Position numbers and translations under genes: made by a program. From the NCBI GenBank assembly GCA_045579045.1, contig JAZNLL010000120.1, forward strand, positions 1-64,000: a stretch of DNA of 64,000 bases, given 5' to 3'. The notes beneath the pieces were generated by a model that was given only the letters and a program-made list of their open reading frames with translations, did not search any database and had not been told where the DNA came from. Of this stretch, positions 43,701 to 52,349 are shown piece by piece; positions within the stretch are counted from its first letter, which is position 1, and each line of letters starts with the position of its first letter. The DNA is from Avoscillospira sp045579045 (GTDB lineage: Bacteria > Bacillota > Clostridia > Oscillospirales > Oscillospiraceae).

Positions 43701-43765
43701 AGCCTCAGAAGTCCACAAAACGACCTGCTGATCCTGTGGAAGGAGGCAGCAATGTCACAGAATAA
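40703..43765 (+). CDS. VirB6/TrbL-like conjugation membrane protein with long low-complexity tail
   Basis: A 1020-residue protein. Residues 1-290 hold about six to seven hydrophobic segments typical of the VirB6/TrbL channel component. The remaining 700 residues are poor in hydrophobic residues and rich in Gln, Ser, Thr, Ala, Pro and Asn, with recurring short units such as RSTNR, TQRS, QQE and TPAS and scattered basic residues. The tail is probably disordered. Translation begins at TTG behind AAAGGAGG. Its end overlaps the hydrolase gene by 14 bases. The tail length differs greatly from the compact VirB6 form. Confidence 0.83.
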   Translation: MLELLFQGFLEWTYGLTLEAWEYFSSVLLDLMSLDFAYLRTHMPIIDTIMEIMLAVGWALLIGNLVFQAVKGMVTGLGFEAEDPKLLFTRTFVFAFLLLASPQICRIGLDITSTVIELLDMPDAVNITFADEASFGGLSASWLLVILCGIIVMFQTFKLIMEMAERYFVLAVLTITAPLAFGMGGSRNTSDIFTGWCRMFGSMLLLMALNVVFMKMLLSVLSFYPSGLDVLPWMVLVITVVKVAKKADSIISRIGLNPAMTGDSLGRGVPGALAYTVIRSMASNVARTVGKGGRGAAASGSGRPNAPRTGGPSGSRAGAATNTSYINTQNSASQQTSVRNGSPQENSSQQTAQQNANTQQSASQHTNAQSSSSTGSAAQALQANTRHHSSRNTSVPHGTKHAPSHVTPQSNKATAASSNSSAVQSSNTQNTQSVHTPQNQTTNIPAAVAAAVPAGSVVRGARNLPGKSSTGAKPVHAFPAAASAPKQGTAKTPAPINGTTHLVSGNTQSAQQSIQNQNQQHSQQATSQNVAMAAPAQQEYRPAVHAEPVMHSTNTPASVGVPKPETGTTQPNSGIAGSKPATNVPTARSTGVTPGMAGTPQASIGGRYTQQETQAVRSTDRSQSASSTQTKLSASQQEQTSARQSEMRSTNRERSPAPTQTSPASVGTHNGTQPHTAAPSQAPAQSKPTDIRSTNRQPASATTPAEAVHAGSAPVVQAGANTTMHSQKSGNVMASSSPQTNVQVEQRSTQRSTVHSSASSPQLTGNAPTAQQEQSAAPKATTVPGTAPQTPNARQNTELRSSQRPPVSASSQPVPPSGGKSTPASARQASTSVGSSHVEQRATQRPATSSTPPATAGNAPSSNTAPTQVSAGTPQQGARQSRNASPITPATVVISGDHTSPARQENRPPASAAKSSPQVKRPVPARQESPRTATGKKERPAPQHNGMAGTAPHSVPQRTPEIPIRTTAQQEQAPFPKKTFIPLSGKQPESIPSHVDLKQEPQKSTKRPADPVEGGSNVTE

Positions 43766-45122
43766 CAACCGTTCTTTCACACAGGTCGCGGCGGATCTGG
43801 CAAAGAAAGCCAAAGCACTGATCCGCATCATCCGTGGAGCCTTGCGAGGCGGACTGAAAGGAGCTGCTGTAGCAGCTGTCAAGGAGGCGCTACCGTTTCT
43901 CGTCAAACTGGCCATTGGCCTTATCATCGCTTCCGTCGTCATCCCCATGTTCGTGTTTTCTGTTTTGCCCAATATGTTCTTTGGGTTTGAAAACTCTTCC
44001 GATGAAGAGCAGATCACCATGCGAACGCAGGCGTTGACCGTCGGCGGTGCCTATATGAATCTGGAGACCTTTGAACAGACCTATCGGGATTCCGTCGTGA
44101 CCAGTATTCTTGGTGGATACCAAGATGCCGGAACAGAGATCGACAATGTGAATATCACCAGCAAGTTCGATGAAGAAGATCTTTGCTGGTTTATCGCCAT
44201 TAACTCTGTTGCCAATCAACAGGATCTTTCTGTCATGCGTGCAGAGGATATCCAGGCTATGTGCATCTCCAGTCTGAAGTACAGCACTAATGTCACCACC
44301 AGTCTGGTGGCGGAAAAGGCACTGAAAATCAATTTCAAAAGCCTGGACCCGGAACAGCTGATGGATGACCTTGGCTTCGATGAAGACGCCAAAACTTGGG
44401 CCGGTGCGATCTATGAAGTTCTGTATGAGAGCAATGCTCTGACCGAATATGCCGACTACTTTGAAGCCTACAAACCCAGCTACAGCGGCGATACCTCCTA
44501 TAACGGAAGTTTCGAATCCGGCGGTGGCGGAAACACAGGCGGATCTGGAGGCGGCGTTCCCGGCTCCGGCAACAGCACGGAAATCGACATTTCCGGTTTC
44601 ACAGATCCGCACACCAAAAACAATCTCGATCTGGCCGCCTATGCTATTCAGGCATGGGAAAACGGTTGGGGCTATGTCTGGGGAACCTTTGGCCATGTGC
44701 TTACCGAGTCTGTTCTGGATTACAAGATCGAACAGTATCCCGACATTGCCAGTGCCGAAGAATTTATCCGAGACAACTGGCTGAACAGGCGTACCACGGA
44801 CTGTGTCGGTCTCATCAAAAGCTACGGCTGGTTTGACCCCAACACCATGTCTATCAACTACGGCACAAACGGAATGCCGGATTATAACGCTGACTCCATG
44901 TATGCCGCAGCGGAAGCCAACGAAACCGACTACGGCGATATGGATGATATGCCGGAGATCATTGGCCTTGCCCTATGGAAACCGGGACATATCGGCGTCT
45001 ACATTGGAAACGGCTATGCCATTGAAGCCATGGGCACTTATTACGGTGTGGTCAAAACAGAAGTGGCCGGCCGCGGTTGGTCCGGCTGGTGCAAGATCCC
45101 ATACATTGAATATTACGAATAA
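43752..45122 (+). CDS. Conjugation-associated NlpC/P60 cell-wall hydrolase
   Basis: A 456-residue membrane-anchored peptidoglycan hydrolase. One hydrophobic segment (residues about 50-75, LVKLAIGLIIASVVIPMFVF) follows a basic N-terminus. The middle part is helical, and a Gly/Ser linker (about residues 255-275) leads to an NlpC/P60 domain. Its catalytic Cys is in RRTTDCVGLIKSYGW and its His in KPGHIGVYIGNGYA. It would open the wall locally for the secretion channel. The start overlaps the VirB6-like gene. Confidence 0.9.
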   Translation: MSQNNNRSFTQVAADLAKKAKALIRIIRGALRGGLKGAAVAAVKEALPFLVKLAIGLIIASVVIPMFVFSVLPNMFFGFENSSDEEQITMRTQALTVGGAYMNLETFEQTYRDSVVTSILGGYQDAGTEIDNVNITSKFDEEDLCWFIAINSVANQQDLSVMRAEDIQAMCISSLKYSTNVTTSLVAEKALKINFKSLDPEQLMDDLGFDEDAKTWAGAIYEVLYESNALTEYADYFEAYKPSYSGDTSYNGSFESGGGGNTGGSGGGVPGSGNSTEIDISGFTDPHTKNNLDLAAYAIQAWENGWGYVWGTFGHVLTESVLDYKIEQYPDIASAEEFIRDNWLNRRTTDCVGLIKSYGWFDPNTMSINYGTNGMPDYNADSMYAAAEANETDYGDMDDMPEIIGLALWKPGHIGVYIGNGYAIEAMGTYYGVVKTEVAGRGWSGWCKIPYIEYYE

Positions 45123-45133
45123 GGAGGAAAACC

Positions 45134-45403
45134 ATGCAAGTACGAAAGCTGCGCCTGCTGCGTCTGAAATATCGAATATCCCTTATGGAGCTGAGCCGCG
45201 TCACCGGCCTGACACCGCAGCGAATCAGCGAGATAGAATTGAACGCCGGCAATATGCAAGATGCGACCGTTCAAAAGCTGTTGGGAGGGATTGAGCAAGT
45301 GATCCTCCTGCGGCAAAAAGACCACGCCGCCCTGCAGTATGACTTCCAGTTACACAAAGACACACTCATGGAAATGGTAGGTGAAGCAGACTATGGCTTA
45401 TGA
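45134..45403 (+). CDS. XRE-type helix-turn-helix regulator
   Basis: An 89-residue protein with an N-terminal Cro/CI helix-turn-helix (LRLLRLKYRISLMELSRVTGLTPQRISEIE) and a helical C-terminus. AAGGAGG precedes ATG. It sits inside the conjugation operon, between the hydrolase and PrgI genes, and overlaps the latter, so it may adjust transfer-gene expression. Confidence 0.87.
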   Translation: MQVRKLRLLRLKYRISLMELSRVTGLTPQRISEIELNAGNMQDATVQKLLGGIEQVILLRQKDHAALQYDFQLHKDTLMEMVGEADYGL

Positions 45404-45698
45404 AACATATCACATCCCCGTCAATTTCACTGACGCAGGCCGCCTGTTCGGCATGTTCGAAATCCGAAACGCCATTGAAGCAGTGTTGTTTTCCGTTCCT
45501 GTTCTGTTTTTCTGTATTGCCTGTTTGCCTCTGGCTCTGACGTCAAAAATCATCGTCACCTTGGTCCTCATTGTGCCTGTTGGAGGCTTCGCTCTCATCG
45601 GAATCAACGGCGACTGTCTGACCCGGTGGCTGTCCAGCTGGTGGAAATGGCGAAAGCAAAGACGCATGATTTTCTATCGAGGGGAGGTCAAAAAATGA
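45393..45698 (+). CDS. PrgI-family (VirB3-like) conjugation membrane protein
   Basis: A 101-residue protein with the PrgI layout: a polar start (MAYETYHIPVNFTDAGRLFGMFEIRN), two neighbouring hydrophobic segments (FSVPVLFFCIACLPLAL; IIVTLVLIVPVGGFALIG) and a basic cytoplasmic tail. In these systems it lies next to the VirB4 ATPase in the inner complex, as here. The ATG at 45393 is preferred, with AGGTGA 8 bases upstream. It overlaps the regulator gene by 11 bases. Confidence 0.83.
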   Translation: MAYETYHIPVNFTDAGRLFGMFEIRNAIEAVLFSVPVLFFCIACLPLALTSKIIVTLVLIVPVGGFALIGINGDCLTRWLSSWWKWRKQRRMIFYRGEVKK

Positions 45699-46369
45699 GT
45701 TTGAAGGAATGGCTGTTTGGCACCGGCGTACAAACTTCCGGTGCAAGCTCTGCCTACCGGGACAGTATTCAGGCCTGGCTGCCGATCAAGAACATCATTG
45801 GCGGCGTGGTCATCACCAAGGACAACCGCTTCATTAAGATACTGGAGGTTCTGCCGGTGAACTTCTATCTGAAATCCGGCAACGATCAACAGAATATCAT
45901 TGCCGCCTATGCATCTTACCTGAAGATCGCACCGGACACCATGACCTGTGAAGTTCGTACTCTTCCGGCCGATACCAGCGACTATGTAGAACAGATGCGG
46001 CAGTACCATAAAGAAGAACCCAATGAATATTGCCGGGAAGAGATCATGGACAATATTGAACAGATCGGTCTTGGTATCGCCAGTGAGACCATCCGGCACC
46101 GGTTCTTTCTGGTTTTTCAGTATGAAGCCAAAATGCGGGCAAAAAGAAATACCGTCAAAGGCATCATCCAGCGGCTCAATGAAGAAGCCGATGTTGCCCG
46201 ACGGTATTTGGATATCTGTGAACTGGAAGTTCTGGAGCCACGCTTTACCGACGATTTCGTTCTGAAACTGCTGTACGATCTGATCAACAAGGCCACCAGC
46301 CTGCGTGTGAAGCTGCCGGAAGGCGTGTTTGATATGACCACATCCGTACACGGAGTATATGAGGAGTGA
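45695..46369 (+). CDS. VirB4 N-terminal-domain-like conjugation protein
   Basis: A 224-residue cytoplasmic protein without a P-loop. It resembles the N-terminal domain of VirB4/TrbE ATPases (WLPIKNIIGGVVITKDNRFIK; LPVNFYLKS) and has a helical second half with RHRFFLVFQYEAKMRAKRN. The start, MSLKEWLFG, has GGGGAGG upstream and overlaps the PrgI stop by 4 bases. The VirB4 ATPase follows at once. It probably joins the ATPase complex; this is inferred from position and similarity of pattern. Confidence 0.7.
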   Translation: MSLKEWLFGTGVQTSGASSAYRDSIQAWLPIKNIIGGVVITKDNRFIKILEVLPVNFYLKSGNDQQNIIAAYASYLKIAPDTMTCEVRTLPADTSDYVEQMRQYHKEEPNEYCREEIMDNIEQIGLGIASETIRHRFFLVFQYEAKMRAKRNTVKGIIQRLNEEADVARRYLDICELEVLEPRFTDDFVLKLLYDLINKATSLRVKLPEGVFDMTTSVHGVYEE

Positions 46370-46370
46370 C

Positions 46371-48341
46371 ATGATGAGAAAAAAGCAAAAAAAGAATCTC
46401 CCGGCAAGACCGGAAGATGTACCAATGGTGGAACGGGAACAGTCTAAAGAAGAAGTTCCGAAGAAAACACCCTTTTTGAAGCGATTGATCTTCGGTGAAG
46501 AACGACCGGATCTGGCAGAGCTAGAGGCTGGCTCCACTACAATTTTAGATATTCTGTCCCCCACAGCTGTGGACACCAAAAGCCGTGACTACATCGTAGT
46601 GGACGGTGTTTTTCATGCCTATCTCTACATCACCGGCTACGGCTATGCCACCACCGTCGGAGCCAGCTGGCTTGCTCCTCTGGTAGAGGCCGGGGAAGGG
46701 ATCAGCCTCAGCTTCCGTTTTGACCGGCAATCCAAGGAAAAAATCCTGTCCAAGATCTCCCAGCAGACCATGCTCAATCGCAGCCGTATGAGGGATGTGG
46801 CAGACACCCGGCAGGACTTTGAAGAGCTGGACAGCGCCATTAACTCCGGCATGTATCTCAAGGATGTTATGAACCGGCAGGGCGAAGATTTCTATTATAT
46901 GCACACCCTCATTGAAGTAGTGGCCAATGACCCCGAAACCCTGGAGCATCGCATCACCGCCGTGGAAAAGCTGTGCGTTTCCGTGGACATGATCGCTCGC
47001 CGTTGTGACTACAAGCAGGAGCAGGCGTTTTTGTCCGCCTTGCCCATTCTCTATCTGGATCCCGACATTGAACGAAAGTCCCGCCGTAATGCTTTGACCA
47101 GCGGTGTAGCTGCGGCCTTCCCCTTCGCCTCTTACGAACTGTCCGACCGGAATGGTATCTTTCTGGGGCTCAATATGTACAACCGTTCCCCGGTGTTTCT
47201 GAACCCCTATGATGACTACAAATACACCAACGGCAATATCTGGATCGGCGGTTCCTCCGGCGCCGGCAAGACCTTCACACTACAGTGCGTCGGCGGTCGC
47301 CTGCGGCAGCAGGGCAAACGGGTGATCTACATCATTCCCAAGAAAGGTCACGAATTCCGTCCCCGCTGTGAGCAGTTGGGTGGTCTGTACCTGCGAATGT
47401 CTCCATCTTCCAAAGACTGTCCCAACATCATGGCGATCCGAAGAAAGTCCCTGGACAGCTACGCAGGTTTGAAAGACCTGACTGCCAGAGACGACTCTGT
47501 CATGGCAGACAAAATCTCCCGGCTGATCATCTGGTATTCCCTGCAAAAGAAAGATCTGACCACAGAGGACCTGAACTATCTGGACACGTCCCTGGTCGAA
47601 TGCTATCGCCGATACGGTATCACCTTTGACAACCGCACGGTTCTGGATGAAGATGGCTACTTTAAGCAAATGCCCATTCTGGCAGATTGGTACAATGTCC
47701 TTTCGGAAGATCCGGCTACCAAACATCTGGCCATGGTATTGGCCCGGTATGTCACCGGCTCCGCCTCCGCCATGGGCGACCGCAATGATCTGGATCTGGA
47801 CAACAAATACATTGTCATCGACATTTCCGGCACACCGGATGACCTCCTGCTGCCCACCATCTTCTGGGCAACCGATGTGGCCAATGACCTGATCACCAAC
47901 GCAGGCGGTGAGCACTCCGCCCTGATCTCCGATGAGATCTGGTCTCTGGTCGGTGCCAACTCCAACCCATTGGCCGCAGGCTATATTCAGGAGATGGTCA
48001 AAACCATCCGCGGCCTTGGCGGTATCGCCATCACTTCTACACAGGGTATGCAGGACCTGTTCTCTCTGGACAACGGCAAATACGGCAAAGGCATTCTGGA
48101 CTCCAGCCGCATCAAAGTCATCATGCAGATGGAAGAACAGGAGGCACGCCTTATTCAGAATGTCCTCAATCTCTCCGAAGAAGAGGTCCGGCAAATCACC
48201 CGGTTCCGCCGCGGCGAAGGTCTGCTTTGCATCGGCTATAACCATGTCCCCATTGCCTTCTATGCCACACAAAAGGAATACGATGCCATCACCACATCAC
48301 CCACTGACCTGCAAGCACGAAGGAGGAGTCACGCAGAATGA
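46371..48341 (+). CDS. VirB4-like conjugal transfer ATPase
   Basis: A cytoplasmic ATPase of about 656 residues that energises the type IV secretion system. The N-terminal domain (about 1-240) precedes a P-loop GGSSGAGKTFTLQ near residue 290. A likely Walker B follows at SALISDEIWSLVG, and the usual TQGMQDLF sensor segment after it. Two adjacent ATG codons (46371 and 46374) follow GAGGAG; either may be used. It ends overlapping the next gene (ATGA). Confidence 0.94.
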   Translation: MMRKKQKKNLPARPEDVPMVEREQSKEEVPKKTPFLKRLIFGEERPDLAELEAGSTTILDILSPTAVDTKSRDYIVVDGVFHAYLYITGYGYATTVGASWLAPLVEAGEGISLSFRFDRQSKEKILSKISQQTMLNRSRMRDVADTRQDFEELDSAINSGMYLKDVMNRQGEDFYYMHTLIEVVANDPETLEHRITAVEKLCVSVDMIARRCDYKQEQAFLSALPILYLDPDIERKSRRNALTSGVAAAFPFASYELSDRNGIFLGLNMYNRSPVFLNPYDDYKYTNGNIWIGGSSGAGKTFTLQCVGGRLRQQGKRVIYIIPKKGHEFRPRCEQLGGLYLRMSPSSKDCPNIMAIRRKSLDSYAGLKDLTARDDSVMADKISRLIIWYSLQKKDLTTEDLNYLDTSLVECYRRYGITFDNRTVLDEDGYFKQMPILADWYNVLSEDPATKHLAMVLARYVTGSASAMGDRNDLDLDNKYIVIDISGTPDDLLLPTIFWATDVANDLITNAGGEHSALISDEIWSLVGANSNPLAAGYIQEMVKTIRGLGGIAITSTQGMQDLFSLDNGKYGKGILDSSRIKVIMQMEEQEARLIQNVLNLSEEEVRQITRFRRGEGLLCIGYNHVPIAFYATQKEYDAITTSPTDLQARRRSHAE

Positions 48342-49111
48342 GTACATTTTCCAATGACGCAAAACGCATTCACAGTCTTGTCGCCGATGCCTACAAGAAA
48401 ACAGGAAAACTGTTGGCGATCTCAGAGGGAGCACCGCTGTCCCCACCAAAACTGCAGCAAACCTTAGAGCAAGTATCTGCTTTTATGGAAGGAGCTGTGT
48501 TGGAACTTCGCAAGCTCTGTGAGAAGCACAGTTCCGGTGTATGTATCTTTGGGAAGAAACCCATCACCAAGACGGAACTTCCCACAGGTCACATTGAGTT
48601 GGCCGGTTGCGGCTGGGTACATCTTCAGCTGAATACCCTGCTTCCTCACTGCCGGTATCAGGCACCGGAATGGCTGTCTGATACCATCCGATACATGCTG
48701 GTGAAATACATGACCACAACGGACTTTCATTTGTACTTTGACCAGATGGTTCTCGTCATCGATGAGCACACCAATATTCAAAACAGACACATTTTCGATC
48801 AGGACAACAAAGGCTGGAAAGCCATCAGCAATGGGTTGAAAGGTCTGGTCATTGCTGACGACGACCAGCACCACATGTCCGTTGTCCTCCTGTCTCAGGA
48901 GAGCCATGAAAACATCTGCCATATCTCGCTGGTACCACCGGAAGGCATTGAAGAGTTCTTCCGAATGCGTAAAAAAGGCGACGCATACAAGGCCTTGGAG
49001 CCATCGGTTGAAGTGGATATGAAGACCGTTTTTCCGTTCATTCAGCGAGCCAGAAAAACCGATGGGTATCAACGGGGAGATTTGCTGAATCCGCAAGGGT
49101 TTCGGGGCTGA
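48338..49111 (+). CDS. Conserved element protein of unknown function
   Basis: A 257-residue soluble protein that I do not recognise. The N-terminal third is helical (KRIHSLVADAYKKTGKLLA; LEQVSAFMEGAVLELRKLCE), and the centre is predicted beta-rich (GHIELAGCGWVHLQLNTLLP; LYFDQMVLVIDEH). There is no signal peptide, membrane segment or nucleotide motif. It overlaps the VirB4 gene by 4 bases and precedes the unknown and VirD4 genes, so it is a conjugation-region accessory. Confidence 0.8.
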   Translation: MSTFSNDAKRIHSLVADAYKKTGKLLAISEGAPLSPPKLQQTLEQVSAFMEGAVLELRKLCEKHSSGVCIFGKKPITKTELPTGHIELAGCGWVHLQLNTLLPHCRYQAPEWLSDTIRYMLVKYMTTTDFHLYFDQMVLVIDEHTNIQNRHIFDQDNKGWKAISNGLKGLVIADDDQHHMSVVLLSQESHENICHISLVPPEGIEEFFRMRKKGDAYKALEPSVEVDMKTVFPFIQRARKTDGYQRGDLLNPQGFRG

Positions 49112-49265
49112 TCACCCAGTCAGAAAAACGGAAAAATCCGCCTCCTGCTGACACCCATCGGTTAAGCTGCAAAATCACACCCGAAAGACCGCCGAAATCG
49201 TACTTGCGCCGGCTACGGTGCAAGGGCGGTTTCGGTGGTCCGCAGGAATACAGGAGGAATACACA

Positions 49266-50366
49266 TTGCTGTTCAGCACACGGGATATTGACATACTGAA
49301 GTTGCTGCGATGGTGCCGACTGATCCGTTCCGATGATCTGGTCAGTGCCTTCTCCGAAGCCGAAGTTTTCAATCTGAAGGCATGTTCATTGATCAAACTT
49401 CATCATGCCAGTACCTCCTTTGTCCTGACCACAAAAGGGAACAGGCTGCTCAATGAAGTCGCTTCCGATCTTCCGCCTGCCACACCGCCGGCATACAAGG
49501 AAGCTGACACCGTTCGCAGGCTGCACCTTTCTCAAATCATGCTGACCGCCTACTCCGCCGGTTTTGATGTCTTTGCCCTTCATCCGGATAGACTCAGCAA
49601 TGACCGCTCCCTTTTTCTCCCTGCACTCTCCAGAGGCCGTGGTACCAACCCCTGGGGAAGCACTCGTGTAGCCGCCATTGCCCATGTAGGCGACTATCTC
49701 TGTGCTGTCCACTATGTCCGCCCGGGGATTGGCAAACTGTCCCTCAATGATGAACTGGCCGCCTTTCACAATAACACCGCCCAGCTTTCTTCACTACAGA
49801 GATGCCTGATTTTCTCCGGTGCCGGTTATACGGATATTCTGTCTGAGCTGGAGTCAGAGGAAACAATCTCCGACACAAAGCTCAGTTCCTATGGCGATGC
49901 GTATCGACTTCTGACCCTCCCGGTTTTTCTCGTTCCCTGTGACCGCACCGGCATTACCCAGCTGCAGATCTTGTCTGTACCGGATCATCGCCGAAAGCTC
50001 ACACAGGCCGCACTAAAGTCTCAGTATGCACCACCGCCAAAGTCCTTTCCTCTATGCGATGCTTTCTTTCAACACACACCTTTTCTTATGGCTGTTGATA
50101 TGGATCTGCGACGGATCGATATCGCAATTGATGCAGCTCTCACCCAGGGCTATGATCAGATATCTCTGGCTGCTCTTCCGGCCCAATGTAATGAAGTCCT
50201 GTACAGCCGATATCGGGACACCGGAAAAGCCCGCGTCTTTGCTCTGACCGAAGCAGCCTTAACCAGTGTGTTGGGATCGCCCTTGCCGCCGTATTCACCG
50301 CCCCATGAACCCTATTTCACCAACGAAGGAGATGTCGTCCATGTTCCGCTTATCAAAACTCCTTGA
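49266..50366 (+). CDS. Conserved element protein with winged-helix-like start
   Basis: A 366-residue protein that I cannot name. Residues 1-65 look like a winged helix (FSTRDIDILKLLRWCRLIRS, then VLTTKGNRLLNEVA). The remainder is mixed alpha/beta, without metal or nucleotide motifs. I choose TTG at 49266 because AGGAGG lies 9 bases upstream; the frame is open further, but without a site. It overlaps the start of the VirD4 gene by about 26 bases. The upstream gap 49112-49265 holds no other gene that I can support. It may be a regulator or replication accessory. Confidence 0.7.
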   Translation: MLFSTRDIDILKLLRWCRLIRSDDLVSAFSEAEVFNLKACSLIKLHHASTSFVLTTKGNRLLNEVASDLPPATPPAYKEADTVRRLHLSQIMLTAYSAGFDVFALHPDRLSNDRSLFLPALSRGRGTNPWGSTRVAAIAHVGDYLCAVHYVRPGIGKLSLNDELAAFHNNTAQLSSLQRCLIFSGAGYTDILSELESEETISDTKLSSYGDAYRLLTLPVFLVPCDRTGITQLQILSVPDHRRKLTQAALKSQYAPPPKSFPLCDAFFQHTPFLMAVDMDLRRIDIAIDAALTQGYDQISLAALPAQCNEVLYSRYRDTGKARVFALTEAALTSVLGSPLPPYSPPHEPYFTNEGDVVHVPLIKTP

Positions 50367-52332
50367 GAAACTGGAAACACAAGTCGAGCACCGATGGAAA
50401 AGCTGGTTTGCCAGACATAAGCAAAAGCTGCCCGTTTATATCCCGGCAGTCCTCATTGGGTGGTATTTTTACGGAATGTTTCTCAATTCCCTCCGTCTTG
50501 GAATTGACGCCACCTTTCAGACCTCCGGTGAACCCATCGAAAGCATCTGGATCTTTGATCCCTTCAAAAACTGGTTTGCAGTCTTTTCCCGTTTCGGGAT
50601 CGTGGCTACGCTGGTCATCATCCTGCTCATCTGCCTCATCACCAAGAAGGGCTATATCTGGTTCTCCGGCTATAAGTACATCCGGGATCCCAGAGGTTTT
50701 GACATATTGCCTGACGGCACTCATGGCACCTCCGGTTTTCTGGTGGAGAAAGAGATGAAAGAGTTTCCGGAATTGGACAGTGCTGACAACATCAAGGGTA
50801 TGGTTCTTGGAAGATGGAAACGCCATGAGAAAGATCCGGACAGTCTGGATATGTATGTGGCTCACCACATGATCGCCGGCGATAACAACAATCTGCTCTG
50901 CATCGGTGCTCCCGGCTCCGGTAAATCCAGAGGCTTCATCATTCCCTTTCTCATGGGCTGTGCCAACCGCGGCGAGTCCGCTTACATTCTGGATGTCAAG
51001 GGAGAGTTGTTTGAACGACTTTCTCCGTACTTTCAGGAAAAAGGCTTTTATGTGAAAACCATCAACTTTCTGGACATGGAACATTCCGACGGTTGGAATT
51101 GCCTGCATGGGCTGGACGCCCAACCGCAGCTGGTACAGACTGTGGCCAACGTCATCATTCAGAACACCTCCGGCCCCAAAGAAGCCAACGACTTCTGGAG
51201 TCGTGCGGAGCTGAACCTGCTCATGGCATTGATCCACTATGTCTGCAACAAAAAAGACGCCAATGGCAACCTGCTGCCCATTGAACAGCGTGGCCTTGGA
51301 GATGTCTACAAGATCCTTGCAACGGAAACGGTGGAGAGCATCAACCATACATTATCGGCCCTGCCGCCGGATCACCCGGCAAAATCTCCCCATGGTCTGT
51401 TCCTGAAGGCCAAGGAAAATATGTGGGGCAATATCATCATCGGCCTTGGCAACCGGCTGGCCGTCTATCAGAGCAAGCTGGTAGACACCATCACCCGTAA
51501 TCATGATGTGGATCTGCTGCTGCCGGGACAAAGGCCCTGTGCTTACTTCGTTATCATCTCCGCCCAGGACAGTTCCTATCAGTTCCTCAGTTCTCTACTG
51601 TTCTCTCTGGCTCTTCCGCAGTTGTCCAACTACGCCCGTCTTCACGGTCCCGGTGGCCGTCTGCCGGTCATGGTCAACTTTTGCCTGGGTGAATACTGTA
51701 ACATCGGTTATCTTGACGGCATTGCCGACAGTCTCAACAGTATCCGTGGCTTCAATATGAGCTGTCAGATCGTAGTACAAAGTCTCAGCCAGTGGGCAGA
51801 GAAGTACCCGGGCAAAGCATGGGAAAACCAGCTCGCCACCTTTGACCAGACCCTGTACATGGGCTGCAACGATACCACTTCCGCCAAATACATCTCCGAG
51901 AAATGTGGCAAAGTCACAATCGCTGTTGTGAACAACCAGATGCCTCTGATGCCGCTGTTCTCACCGGTCTACACCAGTACCCGTCCTTACTCCCAGACCC
52001 GAAGCAACACCCAGCGTGACCTGATGCAGCCGGACGAAGTTCTCCGCTTGGACAACCGAAAGTGTCTGGTCCTGTTCAAGGGCCACAAACCGGCACTGCT
52101 CTATAAAATGATGCCGGAAGAACTGCCGGACTACAATCGGCTGAAAACCTGCCGTGTCGTGGACTATATCCCCGAATGGAGAAAACGAGCATCCGAACCG
52201 CCTAAGCCTGCCGCAAAACAAGAGCCAACTCCACCATCCCCAGACCCTATTTCAACCGTCAGTGAAAATACCGATTGGGATAACGAGCCGGGGATGGTAG
52301 AGATCACAAAAGATTCAGTCTATGACGATTAA
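50341..52332 (+). CDS. VirD4/TraG-type coupling protein
   Basis: A 663-residue membrane ATPase that brings DNA to the secretion channel. Two hydrophobic segments lie near the N-terminus (VYIPAVLIGWYFYGMFL; FGIVATLVIILLICLIT). The P-loop is LLCIGAPGSGKSRGFIIP near residue 190, followed by YILDVKGELFERLSPYF and SDGWNCL. The Walker B region is VMVNFCLGEYCNIG, with the usual Asp-Glu pair altered to Leu-Gly-Glu. I place the start at 50341, nine bases after AAGGAG. The Pro-rich, acidic C-terminus may bind the relaxosome. Confidence 0.93.
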   Translation: MFRLSKLLEKLETQVEHRWKSWFARHKQKLPVYIPAVLIGWYFYGMFLNSLRLGIDATFQTSGEPIESIWIFDPFKNWFAVFSRFGIVATLVIILLICLITKKGYIWFSGYKYIRDPRGFDILPDGTHGTSGFLVEKEMKEFPELDSADNIKGMVLGRWKRHEKDPDSLDMYVAHHMIAGDNNNLLCIGAPGSGKSRGFIIPFLMGCANRGESAYILDVKGELFERLSPYFQEKGFYVKTINFLDMEHSDGWNCLHGLDAQPQLVQTVANVIIQNTSGPKEANDFWSRAELNLLMALIHYVCNKKDANGNLLPIEQRGLGDVYKILATETVESINHTLSALPPDHPAKSPHGLFLKAKENMWGNIIIGLGNRLAVYQSKLVDTITRNHDVDLLLPGQRPCAYFVIISAQDSSYQFLSSLLFSLALPQLSNYARLHGPGGRLPVMVNFCLGEYCNIGYLDGIADSLNSIRGFNMSCQIVVQSLSQWAEKYPGKAWENQLATFDQTLYMGCNDTTSAKYISEKCGKVTIAVVNNQMPLMPLFSPVYTSTRPYSQTRSNTQRDLMQPDEVLRLDNRKCLVLFKGHKPALLYKMMPEELPDYNRLKTCRVVDYIPEWRKRASEPPKPAAKQEPTPPSPDPISTVSENTDWDNEPGMVEITKDSVYDD

Positions 52333-52349
52333 GAAATGGAGATACGCTT

